64,000 nt of DNA from Caballeronia mineralivorans PML1(12). GTDB lineage: Bacteria > Pseudomonadota > Gammaproteobacteria > Burkholderiales > Burkholderiaceae. Position 1 is the first letter of the stretch; every line of letters begins with the position of its first letter. The position numbers were made by a program, and so were the translations under genes. The notes under the pieces are model-generated. The model did not search any database. It was not told the origin of the DNA and saw only the letters and a list, made by a program, of their open reading frames with translations. Of the stretch, positions 45,353 to 52,903 are shown piece by piece. Location of the stretch: positions 1 through 64,000 of the forward strand of contig NZ_AEJF01000152.1 in NCBI RefSeq assembly GCF_001028175.1, written 5' to 3'.

Positions 45353-46500
45353 ACGAATTCATCAGCGAATTTACGCTTGGCGACGCCGACGGCCCGGCCA
45401 TTGCGCTCAAGGACACCATCGACGTCGCGGGTTATCCGACGACGGCGGCAAGCCGCGCGCTGGCAGACGCGCCGCCGGCGGAACGTCATGCGGAGGTGGT
45501 GGACCGCCTGCTCGCGCAGGGCTGGCGAGTGGTCGGCAAGACCAACATGCACGAGCTGGCGTTCGGCATGACCGGAATCAACGACTACACCGGCACACCC
45601 GATAATCCACAAGATGAGACGCTCATTCCCGGCGGCTCGTCGAGCGGATCGGCTGCGGCGGTCGGGCTGCATCTGTCGAGTGCGGCGCTTGGAACCGATA
45701 CCGGCGGCTCTGTGCGCGGTCCGGCGGCGTGCTGCGGCGTGATCGGCATGAAGCCGACGTTTGGGCGGGTGTCGCGACGCGGCGTCGCGCCTGCACGGAC
45801 TACGCTCGATTGTGTCGGACCGTTTGCGCGCGAGATGCTGACGCTGATCGACGTGATGGCGGCTATCGCTCCCGGTTTCGATGAAGGCGTGGCGAACACG
45901 TTGCCGTCTTCGCTCAGGATCGGCGTGGCGTCCGTCGATGCAACCCGCGAGATCAGCGACGCCGTGACAAACGCTCCATCGCTAGCGGGCTTTGCATCGC
46001 GAAGCATCGAATTGCTCAACTTGCGTGCCGCTTTCGATGCAGGCCTGACCGTGATCAACGCCGAAACATGGGCAGCGTTCGGGCATCTGCTCGAGACCGG
46101 CAAGCTCGGTGCGGATCTGGACGCACGCCTGCGCGCTGCGTCGAAGACAACAGAGGCGGACTTGGTCGTCGCGGAATCGGTGCGCGCCCGCTTCACCGCC
46201 GAGGTCGATCATGCGTTGCAAAGCGTCGACGCCATCGTGCTGCCGACGCTGCCCGCGCTGCCGATCACACTCGAGGCGGCGAGAAACGGCACACCGGTGA
46301 TTGCCATGTCATCCTTGATCCGGCCGTTCAATCTTAGCGGTCATCCGGCGCTCAGCCTGCCCCTGCCAATAGCCGGTTCGCCTCTGCGTGCAGGGTTGCA
46401 GATCGTCGGGCGCAGGGGTGCGGACGAACTCGTGTGCGCCATCGCTGCGTGCTTTGAAGCTTGTTTCGAGGCTTGTTTTGAAGGCGCGCTCGCTCAATGA
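45349..46500 (+). CDS. Amidase-signature hydrolase, IacH-like
   Basis: A 383-residue member of the amidase signature family. The Ser-cisSer-Lys triad is visible: Lys in IALKDTIDV, the glycine/serine-rich IPGGSSSGSA, and the nucleophile serine in GTDTGGSVRGPA. The substrate may be an amide or lactam formed from the ring-opened or oxidised aromatic compound. The ATG overlaps the SnoaL gene stop. The C-terminus carries an odd ACFE triplet repeat. Matches IacH by type and order. Confidence 0.85.
   Translation: MNEFISEFTLGDADGPAIALKDTIDVAGYPTTAASRALADAPPAERHAEVVDRLLAQGWRVVGKTNMHELAFGMTGINDYTGTPDNPQDETLIPGGSSSGSAAAVGLHLSSAALGTDTGGSVRGPAACCGVIGMKPTFGRVSRRGVAPARTTLDCVGPFAREMLTLIDVMAAIAPGFDEGVANTLPSSLRIGVASVDATREISDAVTNAPSLAGFASRSIELLNLRAAFDAGLTVINAETWAAFGHLLETGKLGADLDARLRAASKTTEADLVVAESVRARFTAEVDHALQSVDAIVLPTLPALPITLEAARNGTPVIAMSSLIRPFNLSGHPALSLPLPIAGSPLRAGLQIVGRRGADELVCAIAACFEACFEACFEGALAQ
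46447..46482 (+). repeat. Three tandem 12-base units encoding (ACFE)3
   Basis: Within the last codons of the amidase gene a 12-base unit, roughly GCTTGTTTTGAA, occurs three times with a few silent differences, giving ACFEACFEACFE. Synonymous changes show the duplication is not brand new. Confidence 0.8.
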
Positions 46501-46511
46501 TAGGAGGCAGC

Positions 46512-47255
46512 ATGCCGGATAGGGTTGTCCTCATCACCGGAGCGGCGCGGGGTCTCGGCGCGGTCATTGCGCGGCGCTTTCACGAGTCGGGATATCGCGT
46601 GGCGATCGGCGACATTGCCTTCAACGCCGCGCAGGACCTGGCGAGCGAACTCAGCGCCGATCATTCGACGGCGTTTGCGTTGAATCTCGACGTGACATCG
46701 AAGGCCGATTTCGAAGCCGCGCGCGATGCGATCCTGAACAAGTGGCAACGCATCGACGCGTTGATCAACAACGCGGGGGCATCGAAGGTCGTGCCGGTGA
46801 TGGAAATCACTGCGGAGCAATTCGACCACGTGATCCAGGTGAATCTGCGCAGCGTGTTGTTCGGCTGCCAGGTTTTCGGTCAGCATTTCGCCGATGCCGG
46901 CGCCGGGCGCATCGTCAATATCGCGTCGCTCGCGGGGCAGAACGGGGGCTCTGCAACGGGTGCGCACTACGCGGCATCGAAGGGCGGCGTCATCACGCTT
47001 ACCAAGGTGTTCGCCCGTGACCTCGCATCGCACGGCGTCACAGTTAATGCGATTTCGCCCGGGCCGATGGACTTGGCCGTAGTTCATGAAAGCGTGCCCG
47101 CCGACAAATTGAACGCGGTCATCGCGAGCATTCAAGGCGGACGTCTTGGCTCGGCCGATTACGTCGCCGATGTGGCAGTCACGCTCGCCGCGGAGAATGC
47201 GTACTTCGCAAACGGCGCTTGCTGGGATGTGAACGGTGGCTTGTTCATGCGCTGA
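46512..47255 (+). CDS. Short-chain dehydrogenase/reductase, IacE-like
   Basis: A 247-residue SDR. The start ATG at 46512 follows GGAGG by five bases; an ATG overlapping the amidase stop is less likely. The cofactor motif is LITGAARGLGAVIA, the structural NNAG is present, and the catalytic serine, tyrosine and lysine are intact (NIASLAG, HYAASKGGV). It likely oxidises a hydroxyl intermediate. Last gene of the oxygenase operon; order B-I-H-E matches iac clusters. Confidence 0.85.
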   Translation: MPDRVVLITGAARGLGAVIARRFHESGYRVAIGDIAFNAAQDLASELSADHSTAFALNLDVTSKADFEAARDAILNKWQRIDALINNAGASKVVPVMEITAEQFDHVIQVNLRSVLFGCQVFGQHFADAGAGRIVNIASLAGQNGGSATGAHYAASKGGVITLTKVFARDLASHGVTVNAISPGPMDLAVVHESVPADKLNAVIASIQGGRLGSADYVADVAVTLAAENAYFANGACWDVNGGLFMR

Positions 47256-47277
47256 AGTGTTCGCCTCTCAATCTCAA

Positions 47278-47302
47278 GCGACGGGCCATTTGATCCCGTC
47301 GC
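47278..47302. terminator. Hairpin between two convergent operons
   Basis: A perfect 8-bp GC-rich stem (47278-47285 with 47295-47302) lies between the SDR stop and the stop of the minus-strand hydrolase. T-tracts are weak on both sides. Confidence 0.5.
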
Positions 47303-47312
47303 CTTTCCCCAA

Positions 47313-48554
47313 TCAAACTGGCTTGCCTTCACTCGACGCCCAGTTCGGCATCAACGTATTCGTCGGCAAAGTTTCATCGACCATCTTCTTGGCGGTCTGA
47401 ATGCCTGCAACCGGCAAGCCTGTCGGATCGAGCACGCCGATCTGCACCAGCACGGACGCCTGGTCCCAGTAGATATGCTCGTTGTACAGCTTGTCGCCGC
47501 GAAAACAGATGACCGCGAGCATGGGCACTTCGAAGTACTTCCCGGTCGGCTTGAGCCCCGGCAATAGCCAGTCTATTTCGCGATCGTGCGTCGCACAGAA
47601 CACGAATTCGTCGACCACGCGATCCGCGCCGATAGTGCGCGACACCGGAATCAGACGCGTATCGGCGGGATTCGAATCGACGAAATGGTACTTGTAGAAA
47701 CGCTTGAGCTGGTCATGGCCGACGCCGCCTGTCATCGTGGGAACGTGGTTGACGTAAGGCTGCGCCACCATCGTCGGCATAACGGCATTGACGTCGCGCG
47801 TGCCGAATTCGTAGTAGCAATGCATCTCCCAAAGCTGGTTCAGGTCGTACACGGGACCGAGGACTTTACGCAGCATGGCCATGGTCCGCGAATACGCCAT
47901 CATGGCCGCGGGTTTGTCGAAGTGCTCGCGCTCGGGCGTGGCGAATGCATGATCGCAACCCGGGTACACATAGGTTTCAATCGATGGTTTTTCTTTCAGC
48001 GCTGCGATGATCTTTTCACGCGATGCGGTCGGCGTCATCACGTCGTTCTCGGCGAAGTGGAAGATCATCGGACAGTGAATCGCCGGGATCTTGCTCGTGT
48101 ATGCATCGAGTCCCACGCCGTAGTAGCTCACGGCGCAATCTACATCGGTGCGCGCGGCTGCGAGCATCGCAAGACGGCCGCCCAGGCAGTAACCGATCGT
48201 GCCGACCTTGCCTGCCTGCTCGGGCAATGCGCGAATTGCGGCGAGGCTCGCGGCAATATCGTTGACCGCGTTCTCTTCGTCGAGCCTTTCGTTGTAACCG
48301 AGCGCTTCCTTGAAATCCGCTTCGCTGTAGCCGAGCTCGACGCCCGGCTTCATGCGCCAGAATAAATCCGGAACGAGCACCACGTAGCCTTCCTCGGCGT
48401 AGCGGTCGGCCATCGATTTCATGTACCCGTTGATGCCGAAAATCTCCTGAAGCAACACGAGGCCGGGACCGGACCCTTGCGCCGGCTTCGCGAGATACGC
48501 CGCGAACTTGCCGCCGTCGTACGCCGTCACCTGTATTGTTTGACCGCTCATCAT
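47313..48554 (-). CDS. Dienelactone hydrolase fused to an NTF2-like domain
   Basis: A 413-residue fusion from the ATG at 48554 (AAGGAG upstream). Residues 1-240 are an alpha/beta hydrolase of the carboxymethylenebutenolidase family: nucleophile cysteine in GTIGYCLGGRLA, Asp in HFAENDVMTP, His in YPGCDHAFATPER. Residues 280-400 are an NTF2/SnoaL-like domain (MHCYYEFGTRDVNAVMPTMV, FVFCATHDREIDWLLPG). The pair suggests that a cyclic ester intermediate is formed or rearranged and opened by one protein. Last gene of the porin-led operon. Confidence 0.87.
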   Translation of the reverse strand: MMSGQTIQVTAYDGGKFAAYLAKPAQGSGPGLVLLQEIFGINGYMKSMADRYAEEGYVVLVPDLFWRMKPGVELGYSEADFKEALGYNERLDEENAVNDIAASLAAIRALPEQAGKVGTIGYCLGGRLAMLAAARTDVDCAVSYYGVGLDAYTSKIPAIHCPMIFHFAENDVMTPTASREKIIAALKEKPSIETYVYPGCDHAFATPEREHFDKPAAMMAYSRTMAMLRKVLGPVYDLNQLWEMHCYYEFGTRDVNAVMPTMVAQPYVNHVPTMTGGVGHDQLKRFYKYHFVDSNPADTRLIPVSRTIGADRVVDEFVFCATHDREIDWLLPGLKPTGKYFEVPMLAVICFRGDKLYNEHIYWDQASVLVQIGVLDPTGLPVAGIQTAKKMVDETLPTNTLMPNWASSEGKPV

Positions 48555-48573
48555 CTCTCTCCTTGTTCGACGT

Positions 48574-49290
48574 TCAAAGATAACCCGCGAACTGCTTTTG
48601 TACTGCATCGCGATCGGCTGCGAGACCCGCACTGACGCCTTGCGCCATGCCGCCAACATACACTTCGTCGGGACCGTTCGCGAGCGCGGCGAACACGGCA
48701 TCGACCACTTCGTCCACCGCAAGCTTTGGCGGCGGAAAGTCGCGGCTCATGTCGGTATCGATCGCACCGGGCAAGACGGCGAGTACGCGTACGTGATGTT
48801 CCGCGAGTTCGGCGCGCAGGCATTCCGTCATGCGTAACGCAGCCGCCTTCGACGCGCACAACGAACCCATCATGGGCAAGGCGACGCGCGCGAGAATCGA
48901 CAGCATGTTGACAACCGCGCCGCGATTGGCGATCAGCGCGGGCGTGAACGCGCGGCACATGGCCAGCGTGCCGAAGTAGTTCACGTCCATTTCGGCGCGG
49001 GCAGCGGTGTGGTCGCGGGGAAGAATGGCTCGCTCGAGCCGGTTGATGCCGGCGTTGTTGATCAGCAGCGTGACATCGCCTGCCGCGGCGGCGGCTTGCA
49101 CCACCTGCTCGGGATCCGTGATGTCGAGCGTGATCGGGACAATCCGCGAGTCGCCCGGCGCAAGGGCTGCGCAATCGCGCGCGGCAGCGTACACCTTGCG
49201 CGCGCCGCCTTCGAGCAGGCTCGTGACAAAGCGCGCGCCCACGCCGCGATTGGCGCCTGACACGAAGGCGACGGAATCTTCAATCTGCAT
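48574..49290 (-). CDS. SDR-family protein lacking the catalytic tyrosine
   Basis: A 238-residue short-chain dehydrogenase-like protein. The nucleotide motif FVSGANRGVGARF and NNAGINR are normal, and the serine S131 and lysine K148 are in place, but the tyrosine of the YxxxK motif is leucine (L144 in GSLCASKAAAL, codon TTG). A catalytic role by the usual SDR mechanism is therefore doubtful; it could bind NAD(P)H without turnover, use another residue, or be decaying. Overall length and C-terminus are intact. In the porin-led operon. Confidence 0.85.
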   Translation of the reverse strand: MQIEDSVAFVSGANRGVGARFVTSLLEGGARKVYAAARDCAALAPGDSRIVPITLDITDPEQVVQAAAAAGDVTLLINNAGINRLERAILPRDHTAARAEMDVNYFGTLAMCRAFTPALIANRGAVVNMLSILARVALPMMGSLCASKAAALRMTECLRAELAEHHVRVLAVLPGAIDTDMSRDFPPPKLAVDEVVDAVFAALANGPDEVYVGGMAQGVSAGLAADRDAVQKQFAGYL

Positions 49291-49348
49291 CGCATGCTCC
49301 TGGTTAATAGGGACTCGATTCGAGGGACTCGAGTCGAGGAACCCGATA

Positions 49349-50902
49349 TCACTTACGCTTGTATTCGACAGGCAGGATATAGCCGCTATCGAACGTCTTC
49401 ACGTCGATATTCGATCGATACGCAATCGTGGTCACGGCCTGCAGCAAGGGCACGACCCACGATTTCTCCGACGCCTCCTGACTGAGCGCGCGATACCCCG
49501 CCATGCGCTTTTGTTCGTCGACTTCAGTCATCAGCGCTTCGACGCGCGGCGCGAGCGCATCGTCTTTCCACGCGGAAAAACGCAGGCGCGGGTCGAGAAT
49601 GCGGCCCGTGTAGTTCTCGGGGTCACCGGTCGAATTGGCCCAGCTATAGAGCAGCACGCCGCTCATCTTCGTCGCCTGGATCTCACCGATCACCTTCGCC
49701 ATCGTGGTCTGCGTGAGGTCGGCCTGAATGCCCACGCGCTGCCACATGCCGGCGATAGCGCGCGCCATGTCATAGTCGCTCGGGAACGTGCCGTTGGTGG
49801 TGAGAAACGGCACCTTCACCGGTTTGTTCGGACCATAACCCGATTTCGCCAGCGCCGCGATCGCGCGTTGCGGATCGAAGCCGATCTTGAAACCCGGCAC
49901 GTCCGCAGGCGAACCGGGCGTGGCCGTGACCGACAACGGCACGGCTTCGCCGCCGTAGAACGCTTTGGACAGCGCGGCGGTATCGATGGAGTAATGCATG
50001 GCTGCGCGCACGTTTTCGTCGTCGAACGGCTTGACGTAGTTCGGCATGCGCAGCATGTAGATTTCGCTGTAGGGATAGACCTTCGTCGTGATGCCCGGCG
50101 TCTTCGCGAGACGCTGCGCCTCGCGCAGCGGAATCTGCACGGCGACGCCCGCGCGTCCGGACTCGACCGCGGCCACGCGCGCCGACGGTTCCGTCGTGAT
50201 CTGGAACGTGACGTTCTTGATGGCCGGAACGCCGCCCCAGTATTTATCGAAGGCTTCGAGCACGATGCGCGAACCGCGTTGATAGTCGACCAGCTTGTAC
50301 GGTCCCGCACCGATCGGCTTCGCCAGGAAACCATCGGTGCCGACCTTCTCCATGTACGCCTTCGGCACGATATAACCGGCGAGGAACGCAAGATAGATCG
50401 GCGCGGCCGGCGTCGGTTTGGCATACACGAGCACGGCGCGCGTGGGCGAAATGATCTCGACGTCCTTCAGCGTCTGGAACATGCCGCCGACAGCCAGTTT
50501 CTTGTCGGCGGACGGACGATCGTGAAGGCTGTATTTCAGGTCGGCGGTCGTGAGTTTCGAGCCGTCATGAAACAGGATGTCGTCGCGCAAGGTGACTTCG
50601 AGTCGCTGGTCGGTCTTGTCCTGCCACTTCCATGCCGTGATCTGGCGCGCTTCCAGCGCCAGCTTCGGCGAGTAGCGCAACGGCGAATCGAAGACGGTCT
50701 CGTAGATGGACTGCGCCTGCGGCACCGTGATCGCGGTCGGGTCCCAGGTCGGCACGTCGGAGATGTAAGCGATATTCAATACGTCGTCGCTTGCCTGACC
50801 CTGTGCACGAGCGAAGTCCCACGGCAGGATAAGGCCAGCACCTGCGGCCAGCGAGCCCAACAACCATTGCCTGCGCTTCGCGTCGATCTCGAAACTATCC
50901 AT
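49349..50902 (-). CDS. ABC transporter substrate-binding protein (SBP_bac_5), Tat-exported
   Basis: A 517-residue periplasmic binding protein from the ATG at 50902 (AGGAG six bases upstream). The N-terminus has an arginine pair before the hydrophobic stretch (AKRRQWLLGSLAAGAGLIL), a Tat-like signal, ending ARAQ. The family-5 body shows NIAYISDVPTWDPTAIT, VTLRDDILFHDGSKLTTADLKYSLHD and IGAGPYKLVDYQRGSRIV. The matching permeases and ATPase are 8-13 kb away in the operon behind a near-identical promoter, so the ligand is likely the substrate of this regulon. Confidence 0.87.
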   Translation of the reverse strand: MDSFEIDAKRRQWLLGSLAAGAGLILPWDFARAQGQASDDVLNIAYISDVPTWDPTAITVPQAQSIYETVFDSPLRYSPKLALEARQITAWKWQDKTDQRLEVTLRDDILFHDGSKLTTADLKYSLHDRPSADKKLAVGGMFQTLKDVEIISPTRAVLVYAKPTPAAPIYLAFLAGYIVPKAYMEKVGTDGFLAKPIGAGPYKLVDYQRGSRIVLEAFDKYWGGVPAIKNVTFQITTEPSARVAAVESGRAGVAVQIPLREAQRLAKTPGITTKVYPYSEIYMLRMPNYVKPFDDENVRAAMHYSIDTAALSKAFYGGEAVPLSVTATPGSPADVPGFKIGFDPQRAIAALAKSGYGPNKPVKVPFLTTNGTFPSDYDMARAIAGMWQRVGIQADLTQTTMAKVIGEIQATKMSGVLLYSWANSTGDPENYTGRILDPRLRFSAWKDDALAPRVEALMTEVDEQKRMAGYRALSQEASEKSWVVPLLQAVTTIAYRSNIDVKTFDSGYILPVEYKRK

Positions 50903-51012
50903 CGATACTCCTGTGTCCCGGCATCTGGCCGGATGAAGATGCACGAAAGCGTGCCGCAACCTTGGCTCGTAGCACGCGTGAAGATGCATTATTAACGCTC
51001 AGAAATTAACAC

Positions 51013-52134
51013 TCAGAAACGATGACGCAGCCCCAATCGCACTTCAATCTGATTGGGCGTGCTCGACCGCTGCAAAACCGGCGCGAGATCGGCGTATTGA
51101 GCGTCACCGGCAGCGTGCATGTAAGTGGCCTGCAAGTAGGTATCGGTGCGTTTCGACAGGAAGTAGTCGACGATGGCATCGACATTGTGATACTTCGGCT
51201 TCTTCGAAGTCGCAGAGACTTGACCTTGCGTATAGCTGTATCCGGTGCCGAGTTGCACGGACGGTGTCACGAAGTAGCTCGCCACGATTTCGAAAATGTT
51301 GAACGTCACATGGCCGCTGATGTTGGCGCCGACAGTCGGGTCCAGTCCAAGGAATTTCGTGTTCGTGTAGTCGGCGCTGATTTTTGCGTTGCCGAACGAG
51401 TACTGGCCGCTGATACCGAACGACTGATACTTCGACGCAGCAAGGCCATAGTTCCCATCGACCGCGTTGGTCGCCGTCCACACGCCTTCGGGCACGGCTT
51501 CGGCTGGGTGATCGATCGATGTATACGCCGCTGCCAGTGCGACCGGACCGCCCGCGTATTTCACGCCGACCGACTTGACCGCGTCGCGGTTGGTCGCACC
51601 CGCTACGTTCCCAAACCCATAGAGCGCCGACGCCTGGATGCCCGAGATGATTGGCGAGGTGTATCGGACAGCATTGTTGATGCGGAAGTCGATGCCGGTG
51701 TTGTCGAGATCGCCAGGGTGCGGGAACAGGATGCCCCAGTTGCCGTTCGCGGTGTACAGGCCCACGTAGTCGCCCATGAGCTCGTTTTGACGGCCGAGCG
51801 TGACCGTTCCCAGGGTCTTGCTGGACACACCAACGTAAGCGGCGCGGCCGAATTCGCGGCCTTGTTGCCCCAGCTTGCCCGTATTGATGTCGAAACCGTT
51901 TTCGAGCCGGAAGATCGCCGACAAGCCTCCACCCAGATCTTCCGCACCTTGCATCCCCCAGCGGCTGCCCTGCGAAATGCCGCTTTGCATCTGATACGCC
52001 TTGTTGCCAAGTTGATTGTTCGAGAAGGTCAGGCCTTCGTCGATGATCCCGTACAGCGTCACACTGCTTTGAGCGCACACGGAGCCACTCGCGCACAACG
52101 CGGCGAGCGATGCAGCAATAAAAGGAGTTTTCAC
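51013..52134 (-). CDS. Outer membrane porin (Gram-negative trimeric porin, Burkholderia type)
   Basis: A 373-residue porin from the GTG at 52134; signal peptide MKTPFIAASLAALCASGSVCAQS. Typical features: SSVTLYGIIDEGLTF at the mature N-terminus, GSRWGMQGAEDLGGGLSAIFRLENGF, GREFGRAAYVG and a C-terminal strand ending LGLRHRF. It heads an operon with a binding protein, an SDR and a hydrolase. Its promoter carries the regulon palindrome, so it is probably a substrate-specific entry porin. Confidence 0.9.
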   Translation of the reverse strand: MKTPFIAASLAALCASGSVCAQSSVTLYGIIDEGLTFSNNQLGNKAYQMQSGISQGSRWGMQGAEDLGGGLSAIFRLENGFDINTGKLGQQGREFGRAAYVGVSSKTLGTVTLGRQNELMGDYVGLYTANGNWGILFPHPGDLDNTGIDFRINNAVRYTSPIISGIQASALYGFGNVAGATNRDAVKSVGVKYAGGPVALAAAYTSIDHPAEAVPEGVWTATNAVDGNYGLAASKYQSFGISGQYSFGNAKISADYTNTKFLGLDPTVGANISGHVTFNIFEIVASYFVTPSVQLGTGYSYTQGQVSATSKKPKYHNVDAIVDYFLSKRTDTYLQATYMHAAGDAQYADLAPVLQRSSTPNQIEVRLGLRHRF

Positions 52135-52289
52135 TTGGGTTCCGTTAAAAGATCGAAGGTGGAGAACGTGATTTCTTGATGTCGTGATTTCGTTTGCAGG
52201 TGACTTCGGGGTGGAACCAGCCACGCCGCGCGGATCGCCGGGGCGACAGCGTCCCATGACGCGTGAATGTTTTGTGTCTCCATTAACAT

Positions 52290-52327
52290 TCTGAATTCAG
52301 ATTATTTCAGTAAAAATTGGGCGTCAA
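52290..52327 (-). promoter_or_regulatory. Regulon promoter 1 (TTGACG-N17-TAATCT with TCTGAATTCAGA operator)
   Basis: Read on the minus strand: -35 TTGACG (52322-52327), 17 bases, -10 TAATCT (52299-52304). The 12-bp palindrome TCTGAATTCAGA (52290-52301) overlaps the -10. It drives the porin gene about 155 bases downstream. Fifteen bases beginning at the -35 (TTGACGCCCAATTTT) are identical in promoter 3. Confidence 0.75.
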
Positions 52328-52690
52328 GAACTTGCCAAAATTGTTTTTCGGGTAGAGGTGCGATGTAAGGCTGAGGTGCTTAGCCGATGGGTCGGCTTTG
52401 TTCGCCCTTTGCGGGGCGATCGGTACGAAACCGAAGATGGCGAATGGGACATTCGCTAGCCGCAGGGGCGGTGTGATCGCCGCGTCGATTCAGCAGAAGT
52501 CCTTCCTGCAAGCCTCTACTGGGCTTGCGCCGCGCTTGTTGCAATCGCTCGTCCGTACTGATCCAACCGATACGGCCGGCTTTGATGCGTCGACGCACGC
52601 CGTCGAACAACCCTGCATCGTCGCGATTTTTATTTGGCGCGCGCGTGCCCCAATACGATCAGTTTTCGCACAAGCACAACGCATTGCACG
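52328..52690. other. Gene-free spacer between divergent porin and CoA-ligase units
   Basis: No gene, mobile element or long repeat is recognised. Open frames of 76 and 100 codons on opposite strands overlap each other and lack ribosome-binding sites and family resemblance. May be a remnant of a lost gene. Confidence 0.4.
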
Positions 52691-52696
52691 TGAGCC

Positions 52697-52728
52697 TTGA
52701 CATGCGATTTTTCTGAATTCAGTATTCT
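52697..52728 (+). promoter_or_regulatory. Regulon promoter 2, variant, before the CoA ligase
   Basis: A consensus -35 TTGACA (52697-52702) is followed by the palindrome CTGAATTCAG (52713-52722) and TATTCT (52723-52728) as a possible -10, with an unusually long 20-base spacing. The operator here lies in the spacer and on the opposite strand to the other copies. Confidence 0.5.
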
Positions 52729-52761
52729 TCAATAATCCATGTCATTTCCAAGGAGCAAGTC

Positions 52762-52806
52762 ATGCCGTTAATGCGCGAAGCCGGTTTGCGCAACGATCTC
52801 GACTGA
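52762..52806 (+). CDS. 14-residue leader ORF
   Basis: ATG at 52762 with a strong AAGGAG seven bases upstream, stopping at 52806; peptide MPLMREAGLRNDLD. It is the first translatable frame after regulon promoter 2 and lies about 100 bases before the CoA ligase, whose own ATG has no visible ribosome-binding site. It could be a regulatory leader or the stub of a deleted gene. Not a known peptide. Confidence 0.35.
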   Translation: MPLMREAGLRNDLD

Positions 52807-52903
52807 CCCTCTCGCTATTTGAATACGGCGCTTTTGTCTGAACGAGCTTCATGGGCTGGTTCGGGGAAGCGCTTGTCCGTATGCGTTACATCACTCTCGC
52901 CTT

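Noticed and set aside
49007..50995. 662-codon plus-strand open frame
   Set aside because: Antisense to the binding-protein and SDR genes; composition (Arg/His/Asp-rich, no domain) is typical of an antisense frame in GC-rich DNA.
51022..52179. 385-codon plus-strand open frame
   Set aside because: Antisense to the porin, whose signal peptide and C-terminal strand are convincing.
52290..52301. GAATTC-containing palindromes as cloning or adapter artefacts
   Set aside because: Each copy sits at the same distance from a -35 box and in front of a gene start, and the flanks of copies 2 and 4 differ, which artefacts would not produce.
52398..52700. 100-codon open frame in the gap before the CoA ligase
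   Set aside because: No ribosome-binding site, no recognisable family, runs through regulon promoter 2.
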